From Actinacidiphila acididurans (GTDB taxonomy: Bacteria; Actinomycetota; Actinomycetes; Streptomycetales; Streptomycetaceae), in the NCBI RefSeq assembly GCF_016918855.1, contig NZ_JADKYB010000008.1, forward strand, positions 186,001-250,000: a stretch of 64,000 nucleotides of DNA. The letters are read 5' to 3'. The notes below the pieces were generated by a model that was given only the letters and a program-made list of their open reading frames with translations, had not been told where the DNA came from and searched no databases. How positions within the stretch are numbered: the stretch's first letter is position 1; each line of letters opens with the position of its first letter. Below are positions 34,541-42,625 of the stretch, piece after piece. The translations under genes were made by a program, and so were the position numbers.

Positions 34541-35728
34541 TTACGAGAGCCGCCGTGCGGGCGCCGCGGACGCGGTCACGCGGCGGCGGCGCGCCGTCAC
34601 GGGGCCGGGGTGGCGGAAGAACAGCTTGGCTCCGTTCAGCGTCGCGTTCTTGTACGCGATCGCCGCGCGGCCGGTGAGGATCCGGTCCTTGGGCGATCCG
34701 TCGGCGTCGAGGAACTGCACCAGGCCGTGCCGTCGCCCGAGGCTGATGCACTCGTGGAAGTAGCGGTAGTGGAACGGGGCGGCTTCCCGGCCGGTCAGCC
34801 GGGCCGCGATGGCGTCGGCGGCCGCCGGCGCGGTGAAGCCGCCGGTGCGGCAGCCCATGGCGAGCTGGGCGCCCCAGGAGCCGGGCACGGCCGCCGCGTC
34901 ACCGATGACGTAGACGTCCGGGTGGGAGACGGACCGCAGCGTGCCGTCCACCAGGGCGCGGCCCTCGTCGTTGACGGCCAGTCCGCCGGCGCGGGCCAGT
35001 TCGGGCACCCGGAAGCCGCCGGCCCACAGGCACAGGTCGAACCCGACGCGGTCCCCTTGGTCGAGCACCAGCGCACCGTGCTCGACCTCCCGCACCCGCC
35101 GCCCCGTGCGGACGGTGACGCCGAGCGCGGCGAAAGTGCGTGCGAGGTGCCGCTGTGCCCGGCCCGACAGCCAGCCGCCGGGGGCGCTGCCGCTGACCAG
35201 GACCACATCGAGGCCGGGCTGGGACTCGGCGACTTCGGCGGCGATCTCGATGCCGGTCATGCCGCCGCCGCACACCGCGACCCGGCCGGTGCGTCCGGCG
35301 AGCGCGGTCAGGCGCGTCCGCACCTCGGCCGCCGCGTCCGTGCCGACCAGGCCGTACGCGTGCCGGGCCGCTCCGGGCACGGCCGCGAGGTCGACGTTGC
35401 TGCCGAGCGCGTAGACGAGCGTGTCGTAGTGGATGAACCGCCGCGTGCCGTCCCGGCCGACGGTGACCGTACGGGCGGCCGGGTCGATGGCGGTGGCCGC
35501 CCCGATCACCGGACGGACGGCGGTGCCGTCGAGGTAGTCGGCGACGGGCACGGCCCGGATCCGCTGTCCGGCCGCCACCTGGTGCAGCCGGGGGCGCTCG
35601 ACGAAGTCGGGGAACGCCGTCACCAGCGTCACGGACACCTCGTCGTCACGGACCTGCCGCGCGAGTCGCAGAGCCGCGGGCAGACCCGCGTAGCCGCCGC
35701 CCAGTACCACTACGTCGTGATGACTCAT
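34541..35728 (-). CDS. FAD-dependent NAD(P)H oxidoreductase (type II NADH dehydrogenase-like)
   Basis: 395 aa. FAD-binding GxGxxG at VVVLGGGYAGLPAALRLARQ, a second NADH-binding GGGMTGIEIAAEVAE, and a C-terminal FAD site YVIGDAAAVPGSWGAQLAMGCRTGGF define a pyridine-nucleotide-disulfide-fold dehydrogenase without the redox Cys pair. It likely passes electrons from NAD(P)H to quinone or another acceptor at the membrane face. A TGTCACA-N15-CGTC promoter upstream matches ECF41 promoters, and the ECF41 gene is just upstream on the same strand. That makes this the sigma factor's probable target. Confidence 0.88.
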   Translation of the reverse strand: MSHHDVVVLGGGYAGLPAALRLARQVRDDEVSVTLVTAFPDFVERPRLHQVAAGQRIRAVPVADYLDGTAVRPVIGAATAIDPAARTVTVGRDGTRRFIHYDTLVYALGSNVDLAAVPGAARHAYGLVGTDAAAEVRTRLTALAGRTGRVAVCGGGMTGIEIAAEVAESQPGLDVVLVSGSAPGGWLSGRAQRHLARTFAALGVTVRTGRRVREVEHGALVLDQGDRVGFDLCLWAGGFRVPELARAGGLAVNDEGRALVDGTLRSVSHPDVYVIGDAAAVPGSWGAQLAMGCRTGGFTAPAAADAIAARLTGREAAPFHYRYFHECISLGRRHGLVQFLDADGSPKDRILTGRAAIAYKNATLNGAKLFFRHPGPVTARRRRVTASAAPARRLS

Positions 35729-35768
35729 GAGGGTTTCCTTCAGGTCCGGGAAAGCTGTCCCTCTCTCG

Positions 35769-35794
35769 GACGAGCGCGGTGGCCCGCTGTGACA
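35769..35794 (-). promoter_or_regulatory. ECF41-type promoter of the FAD oxidoreductase gene
   Basis: Read on the minus strand, TGTCACA (35794-35788) is followed after 15 bases by CGTC (35772-35769). This is the known ECF41 -35/-10 pattern, placed 41 bp before the oxidoreductase start. Confidence 0.7.
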
Positions 35795-35861
35795 CCCGTA
35801 CGCCGGCCAACGGCATGGGCCCGCCTCGCGAAGGCCGCCCGGGACCCGCGGCGGGCCGGCG

Positions 35862-36809
35862 CTATCGGGCGCGTTCGCCGCGCGGGAGGCCCCGCAACGG
35901 GTGGTCCGGCGGGATCAGCGGTGCCAGGTGCTCCAGCTTGTCGGGGTTGACGATCGAGCGGACCGCCTGGACCCGGCCGTCGGCCACGTCCACGGACAGG
36001 ACGTTGAGCAGCGCGCCGGAGGTGTCACGGACCAGCACACCGGGCTGACCGTTGACCGTCGCGCGGTCGAAGTGCAGGCCGAAGCGGTGGACGGCCGCGG
36101 TCAGCGCCGCCAGCAGGCGCAGCGCCTTCTCGCGCCCGGCCACCGGGTTCGGCAGCGAGAGGGTGCGACGGCCTCCGTCGCCGTACACCACGGCATCGGC
36201 CGCGAGCATCCGGACCAGGCTCGTGGCGTCGCCGGTCTCGACCGCGGTGAAGAACCGCTCGGCGAGCGCGGCCCGCTGGCCGGCGGACGCGGTGAACCGC
36301 GGCCGCCGCGCCTGGACGTACCGGCGTGCCCGGGTCGCGATCTGGCGGCAGTTGACCTCGTTCTTGCCGACGATCGCCGCGATCCGCGCGTAGTCGAAGT
36401 CGAACACGTCGTGCAGCAGGAACACCGCGCGCTCCACCGGGCTGAGGCGTTCCAGCACCACCAGGAACGCCAAGGACAGCGACTCCGACAGATCGGCGTC
36501 CGCCGCGTCCGCCGCGTCCGCCGCGTCGGCCGCCCCGGCGATCAGCGGCTCCGGCAGCCAGGTCCCGAAGTACTGCTCCCGCCGCACCCGCGCCGACTTC
36601 AGATGGTCGATGCTCAGCCGGGTCACCACCGTCGACAGGAACGACTTCAGCGACCGGACGCCCCCGCCGTCCGCCTGCGCCCGGTGCAGCCGCAGAAACG
36701 CCTCGGACACGATGTCCTCCGCGTCGCCGACGCTTCCGGTCATCTTGTACGCGATCGAGAACAGCAGCGGACGCAGGCGCAGGTAGCCCTCGACATCAGG
36801 ATCGGTCAT
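35862..36809 (-). CDS. ECF41-type sigma factor with SnoaL-like C-terminal domain
   Basis: 315 aa from the ATG at 36809. Sigma region 2 is LRPLLFSIAYKMTGSVGDAEDIVSEAFLRLHR and region 4 is LSPVERAVFLLHDVFDFDYARIAAIVGKNEVNCRQIATRARRYV. The C-terminal NTF2/SnoaL-like extension (about 190-300) ends with the ECF41 hallmark NPDKL. This extension modulates sigma activity in place of a separate anti-sigma factor. The linker between regions 2 and 4 contains four AAD repeats from a 9-bp tandem array. A TGTCACA-N16-CGTC promoter precedes it, predicting autoregulation. Confidence 0.92.
   Translation of the reverse strand: MTDPDVEGYLRLRPLLFSIAYKMTGSVGDAEDIVSEAFLRLHRAQADGGGVRSLKSFLSTVVTRLSIDHLKSARVRREQYFGTWLPEPLIAGAADAADAADAADADLSESLSLAFLVVLERLSPVERAVFLLHDVFDFDYARIAAIVGKNEVNCRQIATRARRYVQARRPRFTASAGQRAALAERFFTAVETGDATSLVRMLAADAVVYGDGGRRTLSLPNPVAGREKALRLLAALTAAVHRFGLHFDRATVNGQPGVLVRDTSGALLNVLSVDVADGRVQAVRSIVNPDKLEHLAPLIPPDHPLRGLPRGERAR
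36496..36531. repeat. Four 9-bp tandem repeats in the sigma linker
   Basis: Three exact copies of GCGTCCGCC plus a fourth, GCGTCGGCC, lie end to end. On the minus strand they encode an Ala-Ala-Asp tandem in the flexible linker between sigma regions 2 and 4. Copy number could vary without breaking the frame. Confidence 0.85.
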
Positions 36810-36863
36810 CGGAACTCGGCTCGACGCGGGCGGACGGGTGGCAGACGGGTCGCACACCTCTGG

Positions 36864-36890
36864 GACGAGGGGACCCCTGCCCCTGTGACA
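36864..36890 (-). promoter_or_regulatory. ECF41-type promoter of the sigma-factor gene
   Basis: On the minus strand TGTCACA (36890-36884) and CGTC (36867-36864) are separated by 16 bases, an exact ECF41 promoter pattern, 55 bp before the sigma start codon. Confidence 0.78.
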
Positions 36891-36924
36891 GCCGCGGGCC
36901 GATTCGCCCGAGTCGGTGGGGGAC

Positions 36925-37602
36925 TCAGGCGGCGGGCGCTCCCGGGATCACCGCCGCCTCCGCCTTCGGGCGGGTGAAGACCTGGATGAAGGTGTCCAGG
37001 AGTTCGCGGGGGCCGTCCAGTGCGACCAGTCCGCATGTGGCGGCCTGCATCAGGGCCGGGTAGGCGGGCGGGTCGTCCGTTTCGAGGGTGATGACGAGGT
37101 CGGGGTGGTCCGGGGCCGGGCCCACGCCGGGGGCGAGCCGGCCGTCCGTGACGGCGGCGTGCACCACGATGTCGTTGGCGTGGATCTCCCAGGAGGCCGT
37201 CAGTCCGGCCGCCGCGGCGGGATTGAAGGAGGCGCGCAGGGCCATCACGACCGCCGACGGGGTGACGATCTCCCCGGGCCGGAGGTCGCCGAGCTGGGTG
37301 ACGCCCCAGCGGCCGAGGGCGCTGACGGCCGGTTCGAGGTCGCGCCCGGCGGCGGTCAGGGCGTAGAGCACACCACGCTGCGGCGCCGCAGCGATCCGGC
37401 GCTCGACGATGCCCGCTTCCTCGAGTTCCTTGAGCCGGGTGGAGAGCACGTTGGTGGGAATCCCCGGCAGCCCGTCGAGCAGGTCGGTGTACCGCTGCGG
37501 CCGCACCGTGAGGTCGCGAATGATCAACATCGCCCACCGCTCGCCCACCAGCTCCATGGCGCGCGCGAGGCCGCAGTACTGGCCGAAGGTGCGACGTTTC
37601 AT
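36925..37602 (-). CDS. HxlR-family regulator with SCP2-like C-terminal domain
   Basis: 225 aa from the ATG at 37602. The winged helix is MKRRTFGQYCGLARAMELVGERWAMLIIRDLTVRPQRYTDLLDGLPGIPTNVLSTRLKELEEAGIVERR, including the N-terminal Cys10 that is a redox-sensing residue in many HxlR/YodB proteins. The C-terminal half (WEIHANDIVVHAAVTDGRLAPG..PDLVITLETD) resembles an SCP2 sterol-binding fold. It is divergent from an MFS exporter, the probable target. A longer frame to 37755 covers the promoter region and is rejected. Confidence 0.88.
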   Translation of the reverse strand: MKRRTFGQYCGLARAMELVGERWAMLIIRDLTVRPQRYTDLLDGLPGIPTNVLSTRLKELEEAGIVERRIAAAPQRGVLYALTAAGRDLEPAVSALGRWGVTQLGDLRPGEIVTPSAVVMALRASFNPAAAAGLTASWEIHANDIVVHAAVTDGRLAPGVGPAPDHPDLVITLETDDPPAYPALMQAATCGLVALDGPRELLDTFIQVFTRPKAEAAVIPGAPAA

Positions 37603-37695
37603 GCTGTCACTGTAGCTGACTCCGGATTTCGCCGTACGCATCGTATGAACAAGTGAGCTTGCAAAAACGAAGTACGCCTGCCTAGTCTCGGGGCC

Positions 37696-39135
37696 ATGAG
37701 CAAGCAGAGCCAGGTGATCGCGCCGCCCAGCCCCGTACCGGAGAAGGTCGCGCACGGCCCGCGCGCGATCCTCGCGGTCCTCTCACTCGCCGCGTTCATG
37801 GCGAGCCTGGACGTCTTCATCGTCAACGTCGCGTTCGACCGGATCGGCGCGAGCTTCCACGGCGCGTCGATCGGTGACGTGAGCTGGGTGCTCAACGCGT
37901 ACGCGATCGTCTTCGCGGCGCTGCTGGTGCCGCTCGGCCGCCTGGCGGACAGGATCGGCCGCAAGTCGATGTTCTCCCTGGGGCTCGGGCTGTTCACGGC
38001 GGCGAGCGTCGCGTGCGCCGTGGCTCCGGGGCTGTGGTGGCTGGTGGCCTTCCGGGTGCTGCAGGCCGCCGGCGCGGCCGCGCTGACCCCCACCTCGCTC
38101 GGCCTGCTGCTGGCGGCGGTGCCCGCGGAGAAACGGATGCCGTACGTGCGGATCTGGTCCGCCGTGGCCGGGATCGCCGCGGCGGCCGGCCCCGTACTGG
38201 GCGGCCTGCTCGTCACCGCGAGCTGGCGCTGGGTGTTCCTGGTGAACCTGCCGGTCGGCATCGTCGCGCTCGTCGCGGTGGCCCGCGTCGTACCCGACTC
38301 GCGCGACGCCGACGTCTCCAAGGTCCCCGACATGATCGGTGCAGCCGCGCTCACCGCGGGCATCGGCGCGCTGGCGCTCGCGATCGTCAAGGGCGGCGAC
38401 TGGGGCTGGGGGAGCGGCGGCACGATCGCGTCCTTCGCCGTCGCGGCGCTGCTCCTCGCGGAGTTCGTCCGGCGGGCCGAGCACCACCCCGTCCCGCTCG
38501 TCGAGCCCGACCTGTACCGGGTCCGTACCTTCGCCGCCGCGAACATCGCCATGATCACCTTCAGCATCGGCTTCGCCGGCTTCCTGCTCACGCTGGTGCT
38601 CTGGCTCCAGAACGTCTGGCACTGGTCGACGATCACGACCGGCCTCGCCGTCGCCCCGGGCCCCGCGGTCGTACCGGTCGTCACCGTGCTGATCCAGCGG
38701 TACGCCCGCCGGGTGCGGCCCGGCGTGCTCACCGCGCTCGGCTGCCTGGCCTTCGCGGCCGGCATCGTCACGACGCTCTCGCTCGTCGGCCCGCACGGCG
38801 CCGACTACGCCGGCGAACTCCTGCCCGGCGAACTCGTCTCCGGCCTCGGCATCGCGCTGGCCCTCCCGACGCTCCTGGCATCGGCCACCGCCGGGCTGCC
38901 GGCCCACCGCACCTCCACCGGCAGCGGCGTCATCACCATGACCCGCCAGATCGGCTACGTCCTCGGCGTCAGCATCCTCGTCGCCGTCCTCGGCACACCG
39001 ACGTCCTACGACGCCGCCCACCGCGCCTTCGTGCACGGCTGGTGGACCATCGCGGCCGTCGAGGTCGCCGCCGCGGCCGCCTGCCTCGGGATCGTCGACC
39101 GGCGCAAACAGCCGGCCACGCCGGCCACGCCGTGA
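37696..39135 (+). CDS. MFS transporter, DHA2 (EmrB/QacA) type
   Basis: 479 aa with 14 predicted hydrophobic helices. Motif A reads GRLADRIGRKSMFSLG; TM1 contains FMASLDVFIVNVA, typical of the 14-helix DHA2 drug:proton antiporters; motif C is PVLGGLLV. It likely exports a hydrophobic toxin or antibiotic at the cytoplasmic membrane. The HxlR-type gene is divergent across a 93-bp promoter region, which fits ligand- or redox-induced efflux. The substrate is unknown. Confidence 0.9.
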   Translation: MSKQSQVIAPPSPVPEKVAHGPRAILAVLSLAAFMASLDVFIVNVAFDRIGASFHGASIGDVSWVLNAYAIVFAALLVPLGRLADRIGRKSMFSLGLGLFTAASVACAVAPGLWWLVAFRVLQAAGAAALTPTSLGLLLAAVPAEKRMPYVRIWSAVAGIAAAAGPVLGGLLVTASWRWVFLVNLPVGIVALVAVARVVPDSRDADVSKVPDMIGAAALTAGIGALALAIVKGGDWGWGSGGTIASFAVAALLLAEFVRRAEHHPVPLVEPDLYRVRTFAAANIAMITFSIGFAGFLLTLVLWLQNVWHWSTITTGLAVAPGPAVVPVVTVLIQRYARRVRPGVLTALGCLAFAAGIVTTLSLVGPHGADYAGELLPGELVSGLGIALALPTLLASATAGLPAHRTSTGSGVITMTRQIGYVLGVSILVAVLGTPTSYDAAHRAFVHGWWTIAAVEVAAAAACLGIVDRRKQPATPATP

Positions 39136-39250
39136 CGCGGGTGCCCCGGCCGGCGGCTGTCACCATCCCTGCCGCCACCCCCGTCACCGACCCTCACCAC
39201 TGACCCCCCACCACAGACCCTCACCACCCGTACGAAGAAAGTGAGTTCCC

Positions 39251-39601
39251 ATGTCCATCGCCGTTTTCGGCATCACCTTCGACGCCCGCGACGCCAAGGC
39301 CGTCGCGACCTTCTGGGCCCAGGCCCTGGGCCGTACCGTCCTCGACGGCGCCGACGAGGCCCAGGCGTCCGTCGCCCCCGACCCCGCCGTTCCCGGATCG
39401 CGTGTCGGCTTCCGCCAGGTCCCCGAGGACAAGCAGGTCAAGAACCGCATGCACTTCGACTTCGTCACCAGCGACTTCGACGCCGAAGTGACCCGGCTGA
39501 CCGGCCTCGGCGCCACCAAGCTCAAGGAGGTCGAGGCCGGTATCCACTACGCGACCTTCGCCGACCCCGAGGGCAACGAATTCGACGTGATCGCCGGCTG
39601 A
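39251..39601 (+). CDS. VOC-family (glyoxalase-like) protein
   Basis: 116 aa. The beta-alpha-beta-beta-beta fold is seen as ITFDARDAKAVATFWAQALGRTV ... KNRMHFDFVTSDFDAEVTRLTGLGATKL ... HYATFADPEGNEFDVIAG. The terminal DPEGNEF is typical of the glyoxalase/bleomycin-resistance/dioxygenase superfamily. Metal-ligand positions (His in RMHFDF, Glu in GNEFDV) are at least partly present. The substrate is unknown. It sits 115 bp after the MFS gene and 43 bp before the carbonic anhydrase gene, possibly in one transcript. Confidence 0.85.
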   Translation: MSIAVFGITFDARDAKAVATFWAQALGRTVLDGADEAQASVAPDPAVPGSRVGFRQVPEDKQVKNRMHFDFVTSDFDAEVTRLTGLGATKLKEVEAGIHYATFADPEGNEFDVIAG

Positions 39602-39644
39602 CCGCCACCGGTGGGCACCGGAATCACGAGGCGAGGAGCTTCCG

Positions 39645-40160
39645 ATGGGTGTCGTGGAAACCCTGGTCGGCCGCAACGCGGAGTTCGCGCGGACCCGGTT
39701 CGATCCCCGGCTGAGAATGCGGCCGAACACCGCGACCATCGTCGTCGGCTGCGTCGACGCGCGGGTCGACCCCGCTGTCGTCCTGGGCGCGGAGCAGGGC
39801 GACATCATGGCGATCCGCAATGTCGGGGGCCGCGTGACCCGGCGCACGCTCATGGAGCTCGTCATGCTCCGCGAGGTCGCACGGGCCGCCGGTTCCGACT
39901 TCGCGGACGGCTGGGAGATCGTCGTCCTGCAGCACACGCGGTGCGGCATCACCCTGCTCCAGGACCGGCCGGACCTGCTCGCCGCCTATTTCCAGGTGGA
40001 TGAAGCGGACCTGCCCGGCCGGTCGGTGGGCGATCCGCGGGCCGCCGTCGCCCACGACCTGGCCGCGCTGCGTGCCGAGTCCCGGCTCGAAGGGGTGCGG
40101 TTCTCGGGCCTGGTCTACGACGTGGCGACCGGGCTGGCCGACCTGGTCGTCGCGCCCTGA
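39645..40160 (+). CDS. Beta-class carbonic anhydrase-like protein
   Basis: 171 aa, GAGGAG upstream. The zinc ligands of beta-carbonic anhydrases are all recognisable: Cys36-x-Asp38-x-Arg40 (GCVDAR), His97 and Cys100 (HTRCG), with the Asp-Arg catalytic dyad retained. IRNVGGRVT is also conserved. It is somewhat short and belongs to the small type found in mycobacteria and streptomycetes. It hydrates CO2 in the cytoplasm. It ends 12 bp from the converging AraC-type gene, leaving little room for a terminator. Confidence 0.85.
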   Translation: MGVVETLVGRNAEFARTRFDPRLRMRPNTATIVVGCVDARVDPAVVLGAEQGDIMAIRNVGGRVTRRTLMELVMLREVARAAGSDFADGWEIVVLQHTRCGITLLQDRPDLLAAYFQVDEADLPGRSVGDPRAAVAHDLAALRAESRLEGVRFSGLVYDVATGLADLVVAP

Positions 40161-40172
40161 CCCGGCCGCCCG

Positions 40173-41093
40173 TCAGCGGCCGGGCGCCACCGCGGACCGC
40201 CGCCAGCGGGCCGGGGTGGTGCCCGTGACGGCCCGGAAGGCCCGGCCGAAGGCGGAGGGCGAGCGGTAGCCGACGCTGGCGGCGATGTCGTCGACGCCGC
40301 GGTCGGTGGTGGTCAGCAGGTCGGCCGCCACCGTCATCCGGGTACGGGTGAGGAAGTCGGCGACGCCCATGCCGGTGGCCGCGGAGAAGTGCCGTACCAG
40401 GGTCGCCCGGGAGACCCCCGCTACCCGGGCGAGGCCGGCGATCGTCCATGGTTCGTGCGGCGCGTGGACCACCGCGTCGATGACGGCGCGCAGCCCGGGG
40501 TCGGCCACGGCGGTCCACGGCGGGGGCACGGCCGCGGCCGAGGGGCTGCCGCCGTCCCCCCGCAGGACCAGGGCGAGCAGTGCTTCGCAGAGCGAGGCGA
40601 GCAGGGCCCCGGCGCCCGGGCCGTCGAAGGCCGCCTCCTTTCGCATGAGTTCGCCGAGCAGCCGCAGCGGGGAGTCCGCCGCGGTACCGAAGGAGGCGTG
40701 CAGCACATCGGGCAGCCCGGCGAACAGCAACTCCCCGGCGCCCGGCCGGAAGGTGTAGTGGCCGCAGAAGAGGTCCACGGCCGGCGCCGCCGTGCCGCGC
40801 AGGGTGGCCACCGACGCGCCCTCGTACCGCTCGGCGGGCACCGGCGATCCGCTCACGTCCACCCGCACCCGGTGCTGCCCGGCCCGGGGCAGGACGAGCA
40901 CGTCGCCCGCCCGCAGTTCCACGGTGCGTCCGCCGGTCTCCGCCACGCAGCGGCCCTCCAGCAGCACATGGAACGGCACCTCGCCGGTCCGCCGCGGCGG
41001 GTTGTCCAGCACATGACCGCCGGTCAGCAGGCAGCGCACGTCGAGGGTGGCCTCCAGGCGGGCCAGGCGGATGAGGGTACTGATCGCGTCCAT
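40173..41093 (-). CDS. AraC-family regulator with cupin sensor, RclR-like position
   Basis: 306 aa from the ATG at 41093. The N-terminal cupin-type domain (TGGHVLDNPPRRTGEVPFHVLLEGRCVAETGGRTVELRAGDVLVLPRAGQHRVRV) is followed by two C-terminal HTH motifs (WTIAGLARVAGVSRATLVRHFSAATGMGVADFLTRTRM ... IAASVGYRSPSAFGRAFRAVTGTTPARWRR). It is divergent from a flavin disulfide reductase like RclA. In E. coli RclR, also AraC-type, senses reactive chlorine and activates rclA. The Shine-Dalgarno (AAGGTG) comes from a 9-bp tandem repeat abutting the start codon. The longer frame merely translates this repeat. Confidence 0.85.
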   Translation of the reverse strand: MDAISTLIRLARLEATLDVRCLLTGGHVLDNPPRRTGEVPFHVLLEGRCVAETGGRTVELRAGDVLVLPRAGQHRVRVDVSGSPVPAERYEGASVATLRGTAAPAVDLFCGHYTFRPGAGELLFAGLPDVLHASFGTAADSPLRLLGELMRKEAAFDGPGAGALLASLCEALLALVLRGDGGSPSAAAVPPPWTAVADPGLRAVIDAVVHAPHEPWTIAGLARVAGVSRATLVRHFSAATGMGVADFLTRTRMTVAADLLTTTDRGVDDIAASVGYRSPSAFGRAFRAVTGTTPARWRRSAVAPGR

Positions 41094-41138
41094 GAGCACC
41101 TTGAGCACCTTGAGCACTGCGAGCACTGCGAGCACTGT
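41094..41138. repeat. Five 9-bp tandem repeats at the AraC-type start codon
   Basis: On the plus strand the units read GAGCACCTT twice, GAGCACTGC twice and GAGCACTGT once, with no gaps, ending exactly at the ATG of the AraC-type gene. On the minus strand each CCTT unit supplies AAGG, so the array contains the only ribosome-binding site. Confidence 0.92.
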
Positions 41139-41209
41139 GAGTCGATCTCGACGGAAAATGATCCTGATCCGCCTTGTCGGATCACCGGGCCCGGGTCGAG
41201 TGTAGCCCC

Positions 41210-42592
41210 ATGGACACTTTGCACGCGGATCTGCTGGTCATCGGCTTCGGCAAGGGCGGCAAGACGCTCGCGGCAGTCGTGGGCCGTACGGGACGGCGCG
41301 TCGTGATGGTGGAGCAGTCCGCCGCGATGTACGGCGGCACCTGCATCAACATCGGCTGCGTACCGACCAAGGCGCTCATCCACCGGGCGTCCGGCCGGCC
41401 GCAGCACGCGGACCCCGACAAGTGGTTCGCCGAGGCGGTGGCGTCGACGGCCACCCTGACCTCCGTGATGCGTGACAAGAACTTCCGCATGCTCGACACC
41501 CTCGACTCCGTGACGGTCGTGACCGGCACCGCGGCCTTCCTGGACGACAAGCGGGTGGAGGTCGTGGCCGGCGCCGACCGGCTGGAGATCACCGCGGACA
41601 CCATCGTGGTCAACACCGGCGCCGAGAACGTGGTGCCGGACATTCCCGGCCTGCGCGCCAGTGCGCATCTGGTCACCGGCACCGACCTGATCGGCTCGCC
41701 CGACCTGCCGCGCCGGCTGGCCGTCATCGGCGCCGGCTACCAGGGCCTGGAATTCGCCGCGATGCTCCACCGCTACGGAGCCGAGGTCACCGTCCTGGAG
41801 AGCACCGCACGCATCCTGCCGCGCGAGGACGACGACATCGCCTCGGCCGTACGGGACATCCTCCAGGAGGAGGGCATCACCTTCGTCACCACCGCCCGCG
41901 TCACCCGGGTCGAGGACGCGGGCGACGCGGCGATCGTCCACTACGAGGCGGACGGCGTCGCGGGCACTGTCCCGGCGGACGCGGTGCTCGCCGCCACCGG
42001 GCGTGCGCCGCGCACGGCCGGACTGCGGCTGGAGGCGGCCGGCGTACGCACCACCGCCCGCGGTGCCATCGAGGTGGACGAGCACCTGCGCACCAGCCGC
42101 CCGCACATCTTCGCGCTGGGCGACGTCAACGGCGGACCCCAGTTCACGTACATCTCCCTCGACGACTACCGGATCGTCGCGGACCAGCTGCTCGGCGAGG
42201 GCGAGGGAAAGCGCTCCACCACCGACCGGGTGGCCGTCCCGTACACCCTGTTCATGACGCCGCCGCTGGCCCGCGTGGGCCTCACCGAGGCCGAGGCGCG
42301 CGCCGCCGGCCGCCCGGTGCGCGTGGCCGCCAAGGCGGTCGCCGACCTGATGGCGATGCCGCGCGCGAGCATCGTGGGCGAGGTGCGCGGCCTGATGAAG
42401 TTCGTCGTGGACGCCGAGACCGACGAGATCCTCGGCGCGGCCCTCCTCAGCGTGGACGCGCAGGAGCTGATCAACACCGTGGCCCTGGCGATGCGCACCG
42501 GCGTGACAGCGAGCGTCCTGCGCGATGCGATCTATACCCACCCCAGCTCCACCGAGGCCTTCAACGAGGTGCTGGCCACCGTCGTGCGCTGA
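41210..42592 (+). CDS. RclA/MerA-like pyridine nucleotide-disulfide oxidoreductase
   Basis: 460 aa. FAD-binding DLLVIGFGKGGKTLAAVVG, redox-active disulfide GGTCINIGCVPTK (Cys45, Cys50), NAD(P)-binding VIGAGYQGLEFAAML, the second FAD site HIFALGDVNGG, and the C-terminal dimer interface ending AIYTHPSSTEAFNEVL are all intact. The opening VIGFGKGGKTLA is typical of the RclA subgroup, which protects against hypochlorous acid and reduces Cu(II), rather than of lipoamide dehydrogenase. There is no N-terminal HMA domain or C-terminal Cys pair, so it is not a mercuric reductase. The divergent AraC-type gene supports an RclR/RclA pair. Confidence 0.85.
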   Translation: MDTLHADLLVIGFGKGGKTLAAVVGRTGRRVVMVEQSAAMYGGTCINIGCVPTKALIHRASGRPQHADPDKWFAEAVASTATLTSVMRDKNFRMLDTLDSVTVVTGTAAFLDDKRVEVVAGADRLEITADTIVVNTGAENVVPDIPGLRASAHLVTGTDLIGSPDLPRRLAVIGAGYQGLEFAAMLHRYGAEVTVLESTARILPREDDDIASAVRDILQEEGITFVTTARVTRVEDAGDAAIVHYEADGVAGTVPADAVLAATGRAPRTAGLRLEAAGVRTTARGAIEVDEHLRTSRPHIFALGDVNGGPQFTYISLDDYRIVADQLLGEGEGKRSTTDRVAVPYTLFMTPPLARVGLTEAEARAAGRPVRVAAKAVADLMAMPRASIVGEVRGLMKFVVDAETDEILGAALLSVDAQELINTVALAMRTGVTASVLRDAIYTHPSSTEAFNEVLATVVR

Positions 42593-42625
42593 ACCGCCCC
42601 GGGACGCGGGGGTACGGCGGCAGCG

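Noticed and set aside
39140-39240. ACCCTCACCAC repeats between the MFS and VOC genes
   Set aside because: Only two or three short low-complexity copies in a C-rich spacer; no support for function.
41210-42592. Mercuric reductase (MerA)
   Set aside because: The C-terminal vicinal Cys pair and the HMA domain are absent, and no mer genes are nearby.
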